Shown: in pieces, positions 42,704 through 51,110 of the stretch
Layout: each line of letters opens with the position of its first letter
Position numbering within the stretch: the stretch's first letter is position 1
Assembly (NCBI RefSeq): GCF_004341165.1
Contig: NZ_SLZR01000022.1
Location: 1-51,962 of the forward strand
Direction of reading: 5' to 3'
DNA length: 51,962 nucleotides
DNA from: Reinekea marinisedimentorum
Lineage (GTDB): Bacteria > Pseudomonadota > Gammaproteobacteria > Pseudomonadales > Natronospirillaceae
Program-made: the position numbers and the translations under genes
Notes under the pieces: model-generated
The model's database searches: none
Told to the model about the DNA's origin: nothing
Seen by the model: the letters and a program-made list of their open reading frames with translations, nothing else

Positions 42704-43252
42704 ATGAACAAAATCAGCACAGCTCTAAGTAATCGGGAGTGTTTTATTCAGGCGCTGTATATTTTACTGAAGAGGTATCAGTTTGAAGAACTAACCGTAG
42801 AGCAAGTGTCGGCTAAGTCGGGTCTTTCAAGACGCACCTTTTATCGATATTTTGAATCGAAAGATGAGCTGTTAAATGCTGCATTAGCCAACCTGATTGA
42901 AGAGTATGCCGAAGATTTAAGTGCGCAAGAAGACCTAAATATTGATAACGTCGCACGAGTATTTTTTAATTTCTGGTCCAGGCATTTGGATTTACTAAGG
43001 GTGCTGGATCGATCAGATTTACTGTTCAAATTACTGGATTCGATGAACAAGAAAATTCCGGAAATTTACCGGGCATTAAAAAATGATAAGGATGGCTACG
43101 GTGAACATCGCATGTATGTTTTGTGTTTCAGCATCGGTGGGTTCTGGAACACCCTGATACATTGGATGCGAAGTGGGGTTGTTTTAAGCCCGGAGGAATT
43201 TGCAGTGATGATGGAGAACATTGTTAACTCAGAAGCTTTGAGGCGCTCCTGA
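42704..43252 (+). CDS. TetR-family transcriptional regulator
   Basis: This 182-residue regulator has an N-terminal helix-turn-helix (LTVEQVSAKSGLSRRTFYRYFESKDELL, shown here only in part by LSRRTFYRYF) at about residues 29-56. The C-terminal helical domain would bind a ligand; it contains YVLCFSIGGFWNTLIHWM. It probably represses the divergent HXXEE gene and itself. I could not identify a clean palindromic operator in the shared upstream region. Confidence 0.87.
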   Translation: MNKISTALSNRECFIQALYILLKRYQFEELTVEQVSAKSGLSRRTFYRYFESKDELLNAALANLIEEYAEDLSAQEDLNIDNVARVFFNFWSRHLDLLRVLDRSDLLFKLLDSMNKKIPEIYRALKNDKDGYGEHRMYVLCFSIGGFWNTLIHWMRSGVVLSPEEFAVMMENIVNSEALRRS

Positions 43253-43447
43253 GTTTCAGTTTATAGGTAAAGCTTATTTTGTGTATGGCCCACTAGTGTA
43301 AACAGGTTTGCTCTGGCTTACTCCCCAAAAGTGGCGCTGCTTACTCAGTAATTTCCTGCCGTTAAATCGAAGATATTCGTTAGGCTCATGTTTTTGTAGG
43401 CCAGAGTTTATACTGGATGCTACCCATTATTTAATATCAATGAACGT

Positions 43448-44521
43448 TTAAAGACTCAGGCGCTTTCTGCGTAATGCAAGCAGTGGCACAAATGCCACCA
43501 GTAGCCAACTGATGCTGCCTGCGGATGTACTGTCGTTATTGGAATCGGAAACGCTATCTGAGTCTGTTTTAGTCGTTGTATCGGAACCGCTGTCTGAATC
43601 AGTCTCTGTAGTTGAGCTGGAGTCGCTGTCTGAGTCAGATTCTGTATTGGTGTCGGAATCGCTGTCTGAATCAGATTCTGTATTGGTGTCGGAGTCACTG
43701 TCTGTATCAGTGTCGCTATCTGATTCATAGCTAACATCATAGGCAATACCTGTTAACTCACTCGGACAGTCGACTTCCTGGTATTCAAACTTTGGGTTAT
43801 CGGCCAGTGCAAACCAGTCGACAAACCAGTCGCAGCCGGCTTTCAGGTCTTCCATACCATCCTGACTGAAGACCGTTGTGCACTTATTCTGCACGCAGCT
43901 TTTTAGTGAGTCATAATCGTCATAGCCATAGGTGTATTGGCATTCGGTTAAATAGCCACCATATTGCTCTCCCAGATCATCGGTGCTCCATTGAGTGGAG
44001 CAGGCATTAAAGGCACCAACGCCCCCGCCCGGGATTAACAGATCAAACTGTGTACCATTGACGTCGTAACCTATGTTGGTGGCCATGAGAATCATTTGCT
44101 TCCCTTCAATGGCCACGGAACCCGTATCCGATTCATTGTAATAGCCAGCACCGGTGAAGGTGAGTTGATAGCAGGAGCCGCAGGTGGCGCCATCTGCTGA
44201 AACGGCAGCGTAGCCATAAGACAGTGAGTCACTGATTGCCTGCGGTGCCATGTTCCAGCAGGTATAGGCATCGCCACCGTCACAGCTGCTGGCCGTATAG
44301 TCATAGGCTGTATCCAGAGGATTCACTTCGTTGTAGAGATTACAGCTTTTGACTGGATTGCCATTGGCATTGGTATACCAGGCACAGTGCGGTTTGCAGC
44401 CATCCCAGTATCGCGTGGCATAGCCCTCGGCGGCGTAGGCGGAATGAATCGTCGTTAACAGTAGGAATACTGTGCAGCAGATTGAATTTCGATGGGTAAC
44501 AATAAACGAATGTAAGCTCAC
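43448..44521 (-). CDS. GH45 endoglucanase with acidic Ser/Asp linker and C-terminal sorting-like tail
   Basis: This 357-residue secreted cellulase has a signal peptide (1-30), a GH45 domain (about 31-255) with catalytic D40 in [12 protein letters not shown] and D160 in [11 protein letters not shown], and many cysteines. Residues 266-331 are a Ser/Asp/Thr repeat linker. The C-terminus (334-357) has [18 protein letters not shown] followed by RRKR, the pattern of GlyGly-CTERM (rhombosortase) signals, though the GG is SAGS here. It should cut beta-1,4-glucan outside the cell or at the surface. The start is GTG with AAGGAAG upstream. It stands alone. Confidence 0.9.
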   Translation of the reverse strand: MSLHSFIVTHRNSICCTVFLLLTTIHSAYAAEGYATRYWDGCKPHCAWYTNANGNPVKSCNLYNEVNPLDTAYDYTASSCDGGDAYTCWNMAPQAISDSLSYGYAAVSADGATCGSCYQLTFTGAGYYNESDTGSVAIEGKQMILMATNIGYDVNGTQFDLLIPGGGVGAFNACSTQWSTDDLGEQYGGYLTECQYTYGYDDYDSLKSCVQNKCTTVFSQDGMEDLKAGCDWFVDWFALADNPKFEYQEVDCPSELTGIAYDVSYESDSDTDTDSDSDTNTESDSDSDSDTNTESDSDSDSSSTTETDSDSGSDTTTKTDSDSVSDSNNDSTSAGSISWLLVAFVPLLALRRKRLSL

Positions 44522-44833
44522 TTGAGACTTCCTTGATTTGCATCGGCAGGGTCTTTGCCGGTAGAAACAGAATGTCGCAATGGTTATTGAATTTGAAAGT
44601 GATATCTATGAACGGTCAGGCAATTTTGATAAATGAATTGCCGTTTAGTTTTATTGTTTTGATGGGCCTCTGATCAGCTAAAACTGACAGCCTGAGATTA
44701 AATCAATAATTTGCTATTTTTCTGCACATTAGCCATGACACTGCTACTGTTTTATGCAAGTCTAACCTAAGGATTGCTCATTATCGTATGGTGCAGCAAG
44801 GAAAAACTCTAATGCATGTCAAGGAGTGCAGGC
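44522..44833. other. Intergenic region between GH45 and DUF4124 genes
   Basis: This AT-rich 312-bp divergent spacer must hold the promoters of both flanking genes. I see no strong paired -35/-10 boxes, repeat, attC site or additional gene in it. Confidence 0.5.
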
Positions 44834-45433
44834 GTGAAAAAATTATTTATGTTCAGTTGTATTCTATTACCGCTGAACGTTTTTAGTGGTTCAATATACC
44901 AATGTAGTAATCAAAAGGGTGACACGATATTTCAAAGTACACCCTGTGCTGAAACCACTGTAAAAGTTATAAAAGAAATACCGAATCATGATACGACCGA
45001 ATACACGGATGAAATGGTAAAGGCACTATCTAAACTTTCTGGCAAGTCTAAAGAAGACTTAAAGGATCCAGAAGTAAGGAAGGCTGCTGAAATATTAGCA
45101 GCTACTGATGCCGCTAAAAGCTACGCATATTCTGAAGTGTATTCTGTTTCGAGTAAGTATTGCGGAAGCGATGTAGAGAATGCACTTGAAGCATACGAGT
45201 CTCGTGCGAAGAGCATTATTTCATTAGGTGAGTATTATTATCAGGTAGGAATTCAAGGGGAGATAAAGGGTGAAAGTATTGGGGCTTCAGGTAAGGAATT
45301 GAAGGATTCACTTAATGGTCTGATAGGTGATCTGGACCAAAAATATAGCTCTGCTAATGAAACATCCTTAGGTTCGATGTGTCGTGATGCTCTGAGAGAC
45401 ATAAAATCATTGACTATGATGTATGGAGACTAG
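44834..45433 (+). CDS. Secreted DUF4124-like protein
   Basis: This protein of about 199 residues has a signal peptide (about 1-19) and an N-terminal IYQCSNQKGDTIFQSTPC segment typical of DUF4124, a short beta domain of unknown function. The rest is helical with two further Cys residues. I chose the GTG at 44834 with AAGGAG seven bases upstream over the ATG at 44816. The coding sequence is AT-rich, like the cassette genes. The stop region (CTAGCAAGCGG) resembles the attC left end after cassette gene 3, but no matching right core is visible. Confidence 0.68.
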   Translation: MKKLFMFSCILLPLNVFSGSIYQCSNQKGDTIFQSTPCAETTVKVIKEIPNHDTTEYTDEMVKALSKLSGKSKEDLKDPEVRKAAEILAATDAAKSYAYSEVYSVSSKYCGSDVENALEAYESRAKSIISLGEYYYQVGIQGEIKGESIGASGKELKDSLNGLIGDLDQKYSSANETSLGSMCRDALRDIKSLTMMYGD

Positions 45434-45473
45434 CAAGCGGTTGTGATTAAAATACACTGTTTCTAACAGCAGC

Positions 45474-45536
45474 TTTCTAAACGCAGTTTCTTCCAGCTTC
45501 GACGCAGTTTGACTACCTGATTCATAAGTGCCCCTT
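45474..45536 (+). repeat. Dispersed intergenic repeat, copy A1
   Basis: It contains TTTCTAAACGCAGTTTCTTC, then CCAGCTTCGACGCAG and ATTCATAAGTGCCCC. The same blocks recur at 47052, 48312 and 50060 and, in part, at 45651. Confidence 0.65.
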
Positions 45537-45570
45537 TTCGCGCTTGGAAGTAACAATTGAAATTAGTTCT

Positions 45571-45635
45571 GTCGGCCTAAAGGCCGGACCTACAAGGGCC
45601 GCTGGGCATTGCAGGTCGGGACTTTAGCCCGACGG
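45571..45635. repeat. REP-like paired hairpin
   Basis: GTCGGCC-TAAA-GGCC and, facing it, GTCGGGACTTTAGCCCGAC are the same two hairpins found in the 165-bp units at 3929-4407, here as a single pair with small changes. Confidence 0.75.
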
Positions 45636-45650
45636 TTGTAGAACTTAATT

Positions 45651-45725
45651 GTCCAGCTGTGGTGTGGCTTGGCAGCCTGTATTGCAAGTGCCCCAATTTG
45701 AAGCTACCTACCACTGCACAGCTCC
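45651..45725 (+). repeat. Dispersed intergenic repeat, partial copy A2
   Basis: It shares GTCCAGC, CAGCCTG, AAGTGCCCCAA and a downstream ACCACTG block with the other copies, but the centre differs. Confidence 0.45.
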
Positions 45726-45803
45726 AAAGCTAAACGATAGGTTATATGTTTGTGAGCGCGTATTATCAGTAAATCAAATTAACCATTCGGAGTGACGTTA
45801 GGA

Positions 45804-46226
45804 ATGGAAATATTAGTTAGAAAAGCACAGGCAAAAGATGCCTTTCGACTTGCAGAACTGAATTTCCTTTTTAATGAAGTAAAGGTCTCTGTTAAATCCT
45901 TAATTGAGTCGCTGGAAACAAACAAGTCTGAACATGTATTTGTGGCCTTGATAGACGAGGAGCTTGTTGGGTTTGCTACCATCGATATTCACTACTCATT
46001 TTGCTATGAGTTCCCGAATGCTGAAATCACGGAGCTTTATATCATTGAAAGTGGCAGAGGTAAGGGCGCTGCTACAAAGCTGGTTAATGAAGTAATTAAT
46101 TTCAGTAAAAGCTTAGGCGCTGACGAAATCCATTTACGAGCAAATTCATCAAATTTGGCGGCGAATAAGTTTTATAACCACATTGGATTGAAGCTGGGAA
46201 ATACTAATACATATTACTCAGTTTAG
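45804..46226 (+). CDS. GNAT-family N-acetyltransferase
   Basis: This 140-residue protein has the acetyl-CoA-binding signature RGKGAA in ELYIIESGRGKGAATKLV and the C-terminal NKFYNHIGLKL segment of the GNAT fold. The substrate is unknown. GTTAGGA, an attC right-core match, ends directly before the ATG (45797-45803), so it may be a cassette gene. The frame extends to 45792 but MEILVRKA at 45804 is the better start. Confidence 0.8.
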   Translation: MEILVRKAQAKDAFRLAELNFLFNEVKVSVKSLIESLETNKSEHVFVALIDEELVGFATIDIHYSFCYEFPNAEITELYIIESGRGKGAATKLVNEVINFSKSLGADEIHLRANSSNLAANKFYNHIGLKLGNTNTYYSV

Positions 46227-46327
46227 TCAGTTAATAATAAGTGAAGCCCGGATTAAGTGAACGCCCCATGTTAGTGAGCGACGTTAACTAAAACAGATGC
46301 ACAACGAACTATTAGAGCGCTAATCTT

Positions 46328-47011
46328 ATGATCCAACTCGTAATCTTTGACCTCGGAGAAACGTTGATTTCTTACCAAGGTGTTCCGCTAAACTGGAGCA
46401 GTCACTATAGAAGCGCAATAAATAGGGCGTTAGACAACATGGCCTTGAGCGCTGACGGTGATCAGTTACTGCTTGCTACCTCAATCTTAAGTTTCTACAA
46501 CACGCGTACCTCACCCCGCCAATTCGAAGTCAGTGAGAGCGAGGTGATCTCTAAAGTGGCTAGTGTGTTTAATGCTGATGATGCCGAATTTGAAGCTCAG
46601 TTTTTTGGTTATTTTCAGCGTAAAGCTTATCCTGAGCCAAGCGCCGAAGCGACGTTATCAAAGCTCAAGAGCTGCGGTGTTAAGCTATCCGTGCTTTCTG
46701 ATGTGCCATATGGAATGCCGAAGCAAATGCTTCTTGATGATCTTGGTTCATTGAAACAATGGTTTGACGATGTTAGCAGCTCCTGTGAGGTCGGCTTTCG
46801 AAAGCCACATCCTGTTGGTTTGCTTAACCAAATCAGGAAGCATGGAGTATCAATAAGTACAACTGCATTCGTTGGCAATGAAGCCAAAGACATTGAGTGT
46901 GCTTTAAATGCGGGTGTAAGGAGTATCTTGTTGGACATAACTGGTGAGAAACAGTTCGGTCAAGACTACTCCATTAAAACGCTCGATGAACTATTAAGCA
47001 TCGTACTTTAA
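46328..47011 (+). CDS. HAD-like hydrolase
   Basis: This 227-residue protein has HAD motifs: D8 in FDLGETL (the second Asp of DxD is Gly, a variant seen in some subfamilies), Ser in SVLSDV, Lys in RKPHPVG, and acidic residues in VGNEAKDIE. A helical cap lies between motifs I and II. The substrate is probably a small phosphorylated or halogenated compound. ATTAGAGC lies 11-17 bases before the start, similar to the GTTAGAGC core before the gene at 51111; a full attC is not certain. Confidence 0.78.
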   Translation: MIQLVIFDLGETLISYQGVPLNWSSHYRSAINRALDNMALSADGDQLLLATSILSFYNTRTSPRQFEVSESEVISKVASVFNADDAEFEAQFFGYFQRKAYPEPSAEATLSKLKSCGVKLSVLSDVPYGMPKQMLLDDLGSLKQWFDDVSSSCEVGFRKPHPVGLLNQIRKHGVSISTTAFVGNEAKDIECALNAGVRSILLDITGEKQFGQDYSIKTLDELLSIVL

Positions 47012-47051
47012 CTAGCGATTGTGTTAGAAAGGTGCGGCTCTGAATAGTAGT

Positions 47052-47145
47052 TTTCTAAATACGTTTCAGTCCAGGTTCGACTGAGCCTGGAGGTCGGAAT
47101 CAGAATTGCCCCAAAGCAACGGATATACCACTGTTCAACTTTCCG
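47052..47145 (+). repeat. Dispersed intergenic repeat, copy B
   Basis: It has TTTCTAAATACGTTTCAGTC, CAGGTTCGACTGAGCCTGG, TTGCCCCAAAG and ATATACCACTGTTCA, aligning closely with copy C at 48312. Confidence 0.7.
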
Positions 47146-47326
47146 ATTAATCCGATCTTTGTTGTTTGTGATATGCAGACCCGAGGGTCCGTACTATTAA
47201 CAAGGAATTGCTTTAACTCCTATTGCTAAGATTTTGAATTTAGGCAATATTAGGTGAAATTTTAAACAATATAAAAAGTAATGTAAGGACCCGGCTTTAC
47301 CGGCTCGGTCCGTACATTGCACTGTT

Positions 47327-47701
47327 ATGAGGAGAATGAACTCATTGTCTAAGTTCGACGATTTACCTCTACATGACGGTGTAATAAGGTATATAGACTT
47401 GTCTTGGTCAGACTTCAAAATCGATATTTTGCTATCGGCCTTCCTACGATCTGGGCAGAATGCCAAGCCTTGCAAGCTGAGTTTTTACGGGGTTGCTAAT
47501 TTTGAAGCTCCACATAAGTCGCCTTGGGGTGAGTCAGCTAGCATTAGTAACGCTCGCGAGGTTGCTGGGGGATTTGAAGTCGAGATGCAGAGCGGCGACG
47601 TTTTGCTAATTGAAGCTGAAGGTTTCGACTTTATCGGGGCAAGATCATTAGTTTCTGCTTCGCGCCAACTAACCTCAAACGGAAACGTTAGGCAAATATG
47701 A
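47327..47701 (+). CDS. LHDG-type small protein, possible immunity family
   Basis: This 124-residue soluble protein contains LPLHDGVIRYIDLSW, SPWGESASIS and EMQSGDVLLIEA. This pattern belongs to a family of small proteins common in cassettes and beside polymorphic toxins, some of which are immunity proteins; the role here is inferred. ATG 47327 lies in the core-like GTTATGA; ATG 47336 and TTG 47345 (AGGAG ten bases upstream) are alternative starts. It ends overlapping the next gene by four bases, suggesting coupling. Confidence 0.6.
   Translation: MRRMNSLSKFDDLPLHDGVIRYIDLSWSDFKIDILLSAFLRSGQNAKPCKLSFYGVANFEAPHKSPWGESASISNAREVAGGFEVEMQSGDVLLIEAEGFDFIGARSLVSASRQLTSNGNVRQI
47687..47693 (+). repeat. 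Isolated attC right-core match
   Basis: GTTAGGC stands four bases before the ATG of the HEPN-like gene, but inside the end of the previous gene, and no full palindromic attC can be drawn around it. Confidence 0.35.
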
Positions 47702-48252
47702 AGATTACTGAGCAGCAACTCATTAGAGCAATTTACTCCGTATGGGACTTTCAGCAGGCTCTATCTGCTTTAACTTTCTTACTTGAAGGCTGTGATTTTA
47801 ATGAGAGCTACAGCAAAGTGGACCTCCGTCGCTTCAGATGTTACGAGTCAACCCTTATTGTTTCTATGGCAAGACCATTTGAAACAACTAGAGGTGGTAC
47901 AACAATTGGCCTAAGAGCATTAGGCATAAGTTTATCAAAAGACCAAAAGGATCTAGTTGAAAGGATACTTGATCTGAGGAGAAAAATAATTGCTCATTCT
48001 TCTGAAGAGGAGATGCATTTTAGGGCAAGCACTTTTACCATTTTAGATGATGAATATAATCTACCGCATTTTCAGTTTAATGAAGGCCTACACCTAAACG
48101 AACAAGAACTACTAAAGCTAGAGCTATTTTTGAGAGAGCTAAGACAGAAGATGGCGACGTTTTTCTTTAAAGTCGCTCAAGAACAGCCTGAGATGATTCA
48201 AAAATATAAAGAACCTGAATCTTTTAAGGTGGAGAAAAATGGGATTGCCTAA
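47698..48252 (+). CDS. HEPN-like helical protein
   Basis: This 184-residue, mostly helical protein has the segment ILDLRRKIIAHSSEEE. R-x4-H in this setting resembles the catalytic or structural motif of HEPN RNases. No second domain is visible. Overlap (ATGA) with the LHDG-type gene suggests a paired function, for example toxin and neutraliser, but either could also be an unrelated cassette gene. Function is not established. Confidence 0.55.
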   Translation: MKITEQQLIRAIYSVWDFQQALSALTFLLEGCDFNESYSKVDLRRFRCYESTLIVSMARPFETTRGGTTIGLRALGISLSKDQKDLVERILDLRRKIIAHSSEEEMHFRASTFTILDDEYNLPHFQFNEGLHLNEQELLKLELFLRELRQKMATFFFKVAQEQPEMIQKYKEPESFKVEKNGIA

Positions 48253-48311
48253 TCGGGTCAAAATTTTCGCTACGCTGCAATGTTCCTCGTGCTACGGACG
48301 TTTATCCCAGT

Positions 48312-48420
48312 TTTCTAACATCGTTTAGTCAAACGCGTTTTTGTCCAGGTTCGACTGAGCCAGGATGGCTAAGTTATCAATGCCCCAAGACGTGACATAT
48401 AACACTGTTCATTTTCAGGT
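48312..48420 (+). repeat. Dispersed intergenic repeat, copy C
   Basis: It has TTTCTAACATCGTTTAGTC, GTCCAGGTTCGACTGAGCC, ATCAATGCCCCAAGA and ATATAACACTGTTCA. The 231-bp gap between the HEPN-like gene and the next stop codon holds this repeat and no gene. Confidence 0.7.
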
Positions 48421-48483
48421 TTGTTTCGCTGGCTTTAGTTAGTGGAGCGCCAGCGATATTATCGAAGTTGTTCTTTGACCTAT

Positions 48484-49926
48484 TTAAGACTCAAACTGAT
48501 ACTCTACCGTGATCGGATTTTTACCTCGACCACAGCGCATCCCCCATTCACCGCACTCCTTCTCGACTGCGTTTTTTAACCGCCGAAAACAATCATCTAA
48601 ATTAAAACCATCAGAATCGATATCTTTACCGGTTATAGAGATAACGCCATTAAAATGCTTATTGTGAGCCAGGCCTCGGCCTTCATTACCTTCACGTTCA
48701 GCTAGCTCCAATGCAGTAAATTCCACGTAGCGTAGGAGGTCTCCGATATATTCGCTATCTGTGGCTATGGTGATTGGGCTGTAGCCTTCATTGGGTATGG
48801 TTACTTGTAGGCTAGGTTGGTGCTCTTCTTCGAAGGTTAAGTCGAGAGTGTCGAGATTGATTTCAGCTATAAGCTCTTGGAACCCACTTGCATTAAAACG
48901 AAAATGCACATTTCTACCAATCTTAAGTGGTTCACTATGATTGCCGAATGCAAGCTTGTGGGCAGCTAAATCTAAAGTATCTACAATACAAAAGTTATCG
49001 AGTTGAACGATCAGAGCAATTCGCTCTTTTGTATTTACAACAAAACAAAACTCATCCGCTAAAAACAGATAATGACTCTTGACCAAATTAGCAAAACCAG
49101 TATTCAGTTCAGCTATGATATTCCCCGTTTTGGCATTTAGGCGGTATAATTTACTTGAAGATAGCACTAAGACCGTTTCTTCATTTTCTTTTTGTATGCT
49201 ATCGACTTGATGCGGAAACACCTGTGACCAAATCAATGAGCCACCGGAAGTTGATAGGCAGCGAAGCTCACCATTTGAGGTTTGCTGTGACTTTCGTTCC
49301 ATCGTCCAATTCATAATTAGGTTGTCCTGTACCTCAACAACCCAATCAAACAAATGCATTAATGGTTTGTTACGGGCTCCTATGAAAGACCATTGCTCCT
49401 CCCAATTTAAGTCATAATAACTAAAGCAATCCTTGCCTTCACCGATTAACGCACGGCTAGAAAAAATCCCGTTTCTGAAAATACGAAAATTTGGTGGAAA
49501 TCGTGGATCGCCTGCTGCTCTGAAAGGAGATACCGATTGTTTATCTAAGTTGGCATAAAGATGAGTCGTATTAGGTGTGGTTTTGTCTAAAAATACGTTA
49601 TGGCGTTTGTTTAGTCTCGAAAGCCAAAAAAAGGCGTGCTTTGCGGCCGTTGAGAGGCTTTCAAACTGAGGAGGTGCTCCTTTGAATAACACCTTACCAT
49701 CATTAATACTTGCCTCTGTAACCGGAATGCTTGCTTCTGCATAAACAGATATGGCCTGACCGTCAAAATCAATTTGACCTTCTGAACTCCAGTCACCTGA
49801 GTAAACCAATCGCATATGATTTTGCTTACTAATATCGAATAAATTACCTTTCGCATCGGAAATTTGAAGTGATCCAGTCTTATAATTAGGCCGCAATGCT
49901 GCAATTCTATGTTTTGTTATCCTCAT
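48484..49926 (-). CDS. Large protein of unknown function, beta-propeller-like
   Basis: This 480-residue protein has no signal peptide. Its middle (about 160-370) has repeated beta-strand patterns with aromatic and Gly positions (SFIGARNKPLMHLFDWVVEV, LYRLNAKTGNIIAELNTGFA) like PQQ/WD-type propellers. A Cys-containing C-terminal part (CFRRLKNAVEKECGEWGMRC) follows. It is the only minus-strand gene in this accessory zone. On the minus strand GTTAGGT ends directly before its ATG, like an inverted cassette core. No function can be assigned. Confidence 0.62.
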   Translation of the reverse strand: MRITKHRIAALRPNYKTGSLQISDAKGNLFDISKQNHMRLVYSGDWSSEGQIDFDGQAISVYAEASIPVTEASINDGKVLFKGAPPQFESLSTAAKHAFFWLSRLNKRHNVFLDKTTPNTTHLYANLDKQSVSPFRAAGDPRFPPNFRIFRNGIFSSRALIGEGKDCFSYYDLNWEEQWSFIGARNKPLMHLFDWVVEVQDNLIMNWTMERKSQQTSNGELRCLSTSGGSLIWSQVFPHQVDSIQKENEETVLVLSSSKLYRLNAKTGNIIAELNTGFANLVKSHYLFLADEFCFVVNTKERIALIVQLDNFCIVDTLDLAAHKLAFGNHSEPLKIGRNVHFRFNASGFQELIAEINLDTLDLTFEEEHQPSLQVTIPNEGYSPITIATDSEYIGDLLRYVEFTALELAEREGNEGRGLAHNKHFNGVISITGKDIDSDGFNLDDCFRRLKNAVEKECGEWGMRCGRGKNPITVEYQFES

Positions 49927-50059
49927 ACCTAACCACTTTTACCTTCAATAGTCTGAGTGTCGCCCGTTACAGGTGAGCTTCGAGCTTCCAATAATATTGC
50001 TTCAATTCGAGCACATTTAAATCATTAACATACTTGGAATTTTAGTGTTTTGTACAATG

Positions 50060-50130
50060 GTTGGTCAAAACTGTTTATGTCCAGCTTCGACGCAGCCCCA
50101 GGTAGCCTGAATCATAAGTGCCCCAAAACG
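50060..50130 (+). repeat. Dispersed intergenic repeat, copy D
   Basis: It has GTCCAGCTTCGACGCAGCCC, GTAGCCTGAATCATAAGTGC and CCCAAAA, closest to copy A1. It lies in the 650-bp gene-free stretch 49927-50578. Confidence 0.65.
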
Positions 50131-50291
50131 ATTTACTTCAGGGTGATTCGAGGCTCAGTTCATATCAATAGTATGTAGCGTTTTCTTTACCGTCTTATCT
50201 ATTGACCATTACTCCTGCATTGCTTCCGTTAAAATAATGAGTTGTGTCACTTAATTACTGTTGAGTTGCAGTAAAACTAGAGGAAATCCCA

Positions 50292-50520
50292 GCATATACC
50301 GCACGACGGGTAAAAATCGGAAACGGCTTGAGAAGTGAATATTAGGTTAAAGCGCAAAGTCCATGTCAACACTGGGCTAGTGGAGCGGTCATTTTCCTGT
50401 ATATACTGCACGAGCGGCTTTTGATGGGTATGAAAAATCAGTAAATCGCTCTGAGAGAGCCTAAATACAGGGTCTACAAAGGGATGTGTGGTAAAAGTAA
50501 AACCTGTATATACCGCACTG
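50292..50520 (+). repeat. Three ATATAC(C/T)GCAC motifs spaced exactly 107 bp
   Basis: ATATACCGCACGACGGG starts at 50294, ATATACTGCACGAGCGG at 50401 and ATATACCGCACTGGG at 50508. The last two are preceded by CCTGT. The sequence between motifs is largely different, apart from short matches around each motif. No gene is visible here; it lies just upstream of the second TPR cassette. Confidence 0.6.
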
Positions 50521-50550
50521 GGAAAAGCCGCTTATGCGGTTAATTAAACT

Positions 50551-50557
50551 GTTAGCT
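50551..50557 (+). repeat. attC right core before the second TPR cassette
   Basis: GTTAGCT is identical to the right core of attC site 2 (993-999). Homology with the first cassette starts precisely here. A GCCGCTTATGCGG hairpin stands just upstream, but the left core is unclear. Confidence 0.6.
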
Positions 50558-50578
50558 CAAGGAATTGGATAGCTAAAT

Positions 50579-51022
50579 ATGAACTCAAGTGATAGTAAGC
50601 TTCTAAAGAAAGTTAGCCAATTAGAGCGTAAGTTAGAGAGTGGGATTAGTGAAACTGAGAGAGAAGGATATGTACCCAATAAGTACGGAACATATGACTC
50701 ACTACTTCTCAGGAATAAACTATTTGAAATGTATTCCGAATTAGTTAATAAGCATCCGTCCGAAGAATACTTTCAGTATCTGCAAGCTAGTTCTTATTGG
50801 CGAGCAAAATCCTATGCAGAAGCTCTGAAAATTTATGACCAGGTAATATTAGCAAATGGACTCTATAGAGTAGCCTCTTTGAAAATGCAATCCTGCATTT
50901 TGTTTGAAATAGAAGAGTTCGAAGTGGCAGAAGAAAAATATGAACTCTATAAACAAGAAGCCAGAGCTGCAGGTGAAAATGTGTGGCGAGAAAAAGTAAG
51001 TGATCTATATCCTGGCAGCTAA
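50579..51022 (+). CDS. TPR-like protein, cassette gene (copy 2 of 2)
   Basis: This 147-residue protein is almost identical to that at 1021-1464, differing visibly in two residues (Ile for Met in FEIEEF, Gly for Asp in the last three residues) and a few silent bases. The stop codon TAA lies within a proper attC core (AGCTAAC), whereas copy 1 has TAG in a damaged core. This copy therefore appears to be the intact cassette. Function unknown; the helical repeats suggest protein binding. Confidence 0.68.
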   Translation: MNSSDSKLLKKVSQLERKLESGISETEREGYVPNKYGTYDSLLLRNKLFEMYSELVNKHPSEEYFQYLQASSYWRAKSYAEALKIYDQVILANGLYRVASLKMQSCILFEIEEFEVAEEKYELYKQEARAAGENVWREKVSDLYPGS

Positions 51023-51088
51023 CAAGCGTAGGCTGTCGGAAAAATTACACGCTGCGCGCACAATCTCCCGCAGCTCCGAACGTTAGAG
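51017..51088 (+). repeat. attC site after TPR cassette copy 2
   Basis: Left core AGCTAAC (51017-51023) and right core GTTAGAG (51082-51088) share CTAAC/GTTAG pairing. GTAGGCTG faces CAGCTCC, again with an extra G. Length 72 bp. The gene's stop codon is inside. Confidence 0.72.
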
Positions 51089-51110
51089 CGCCGAAATTAA
51101 GGATTAATCT

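Noticed and set aside
50292-50520. LexA box or CRISPR interpretation of the 107-bp-spaced motif
   Set aside because: The second half of the LexA palindrome (ACAG) is missing, and the repeats are too few and too short, with a spacing unlike CRISPR arrays.
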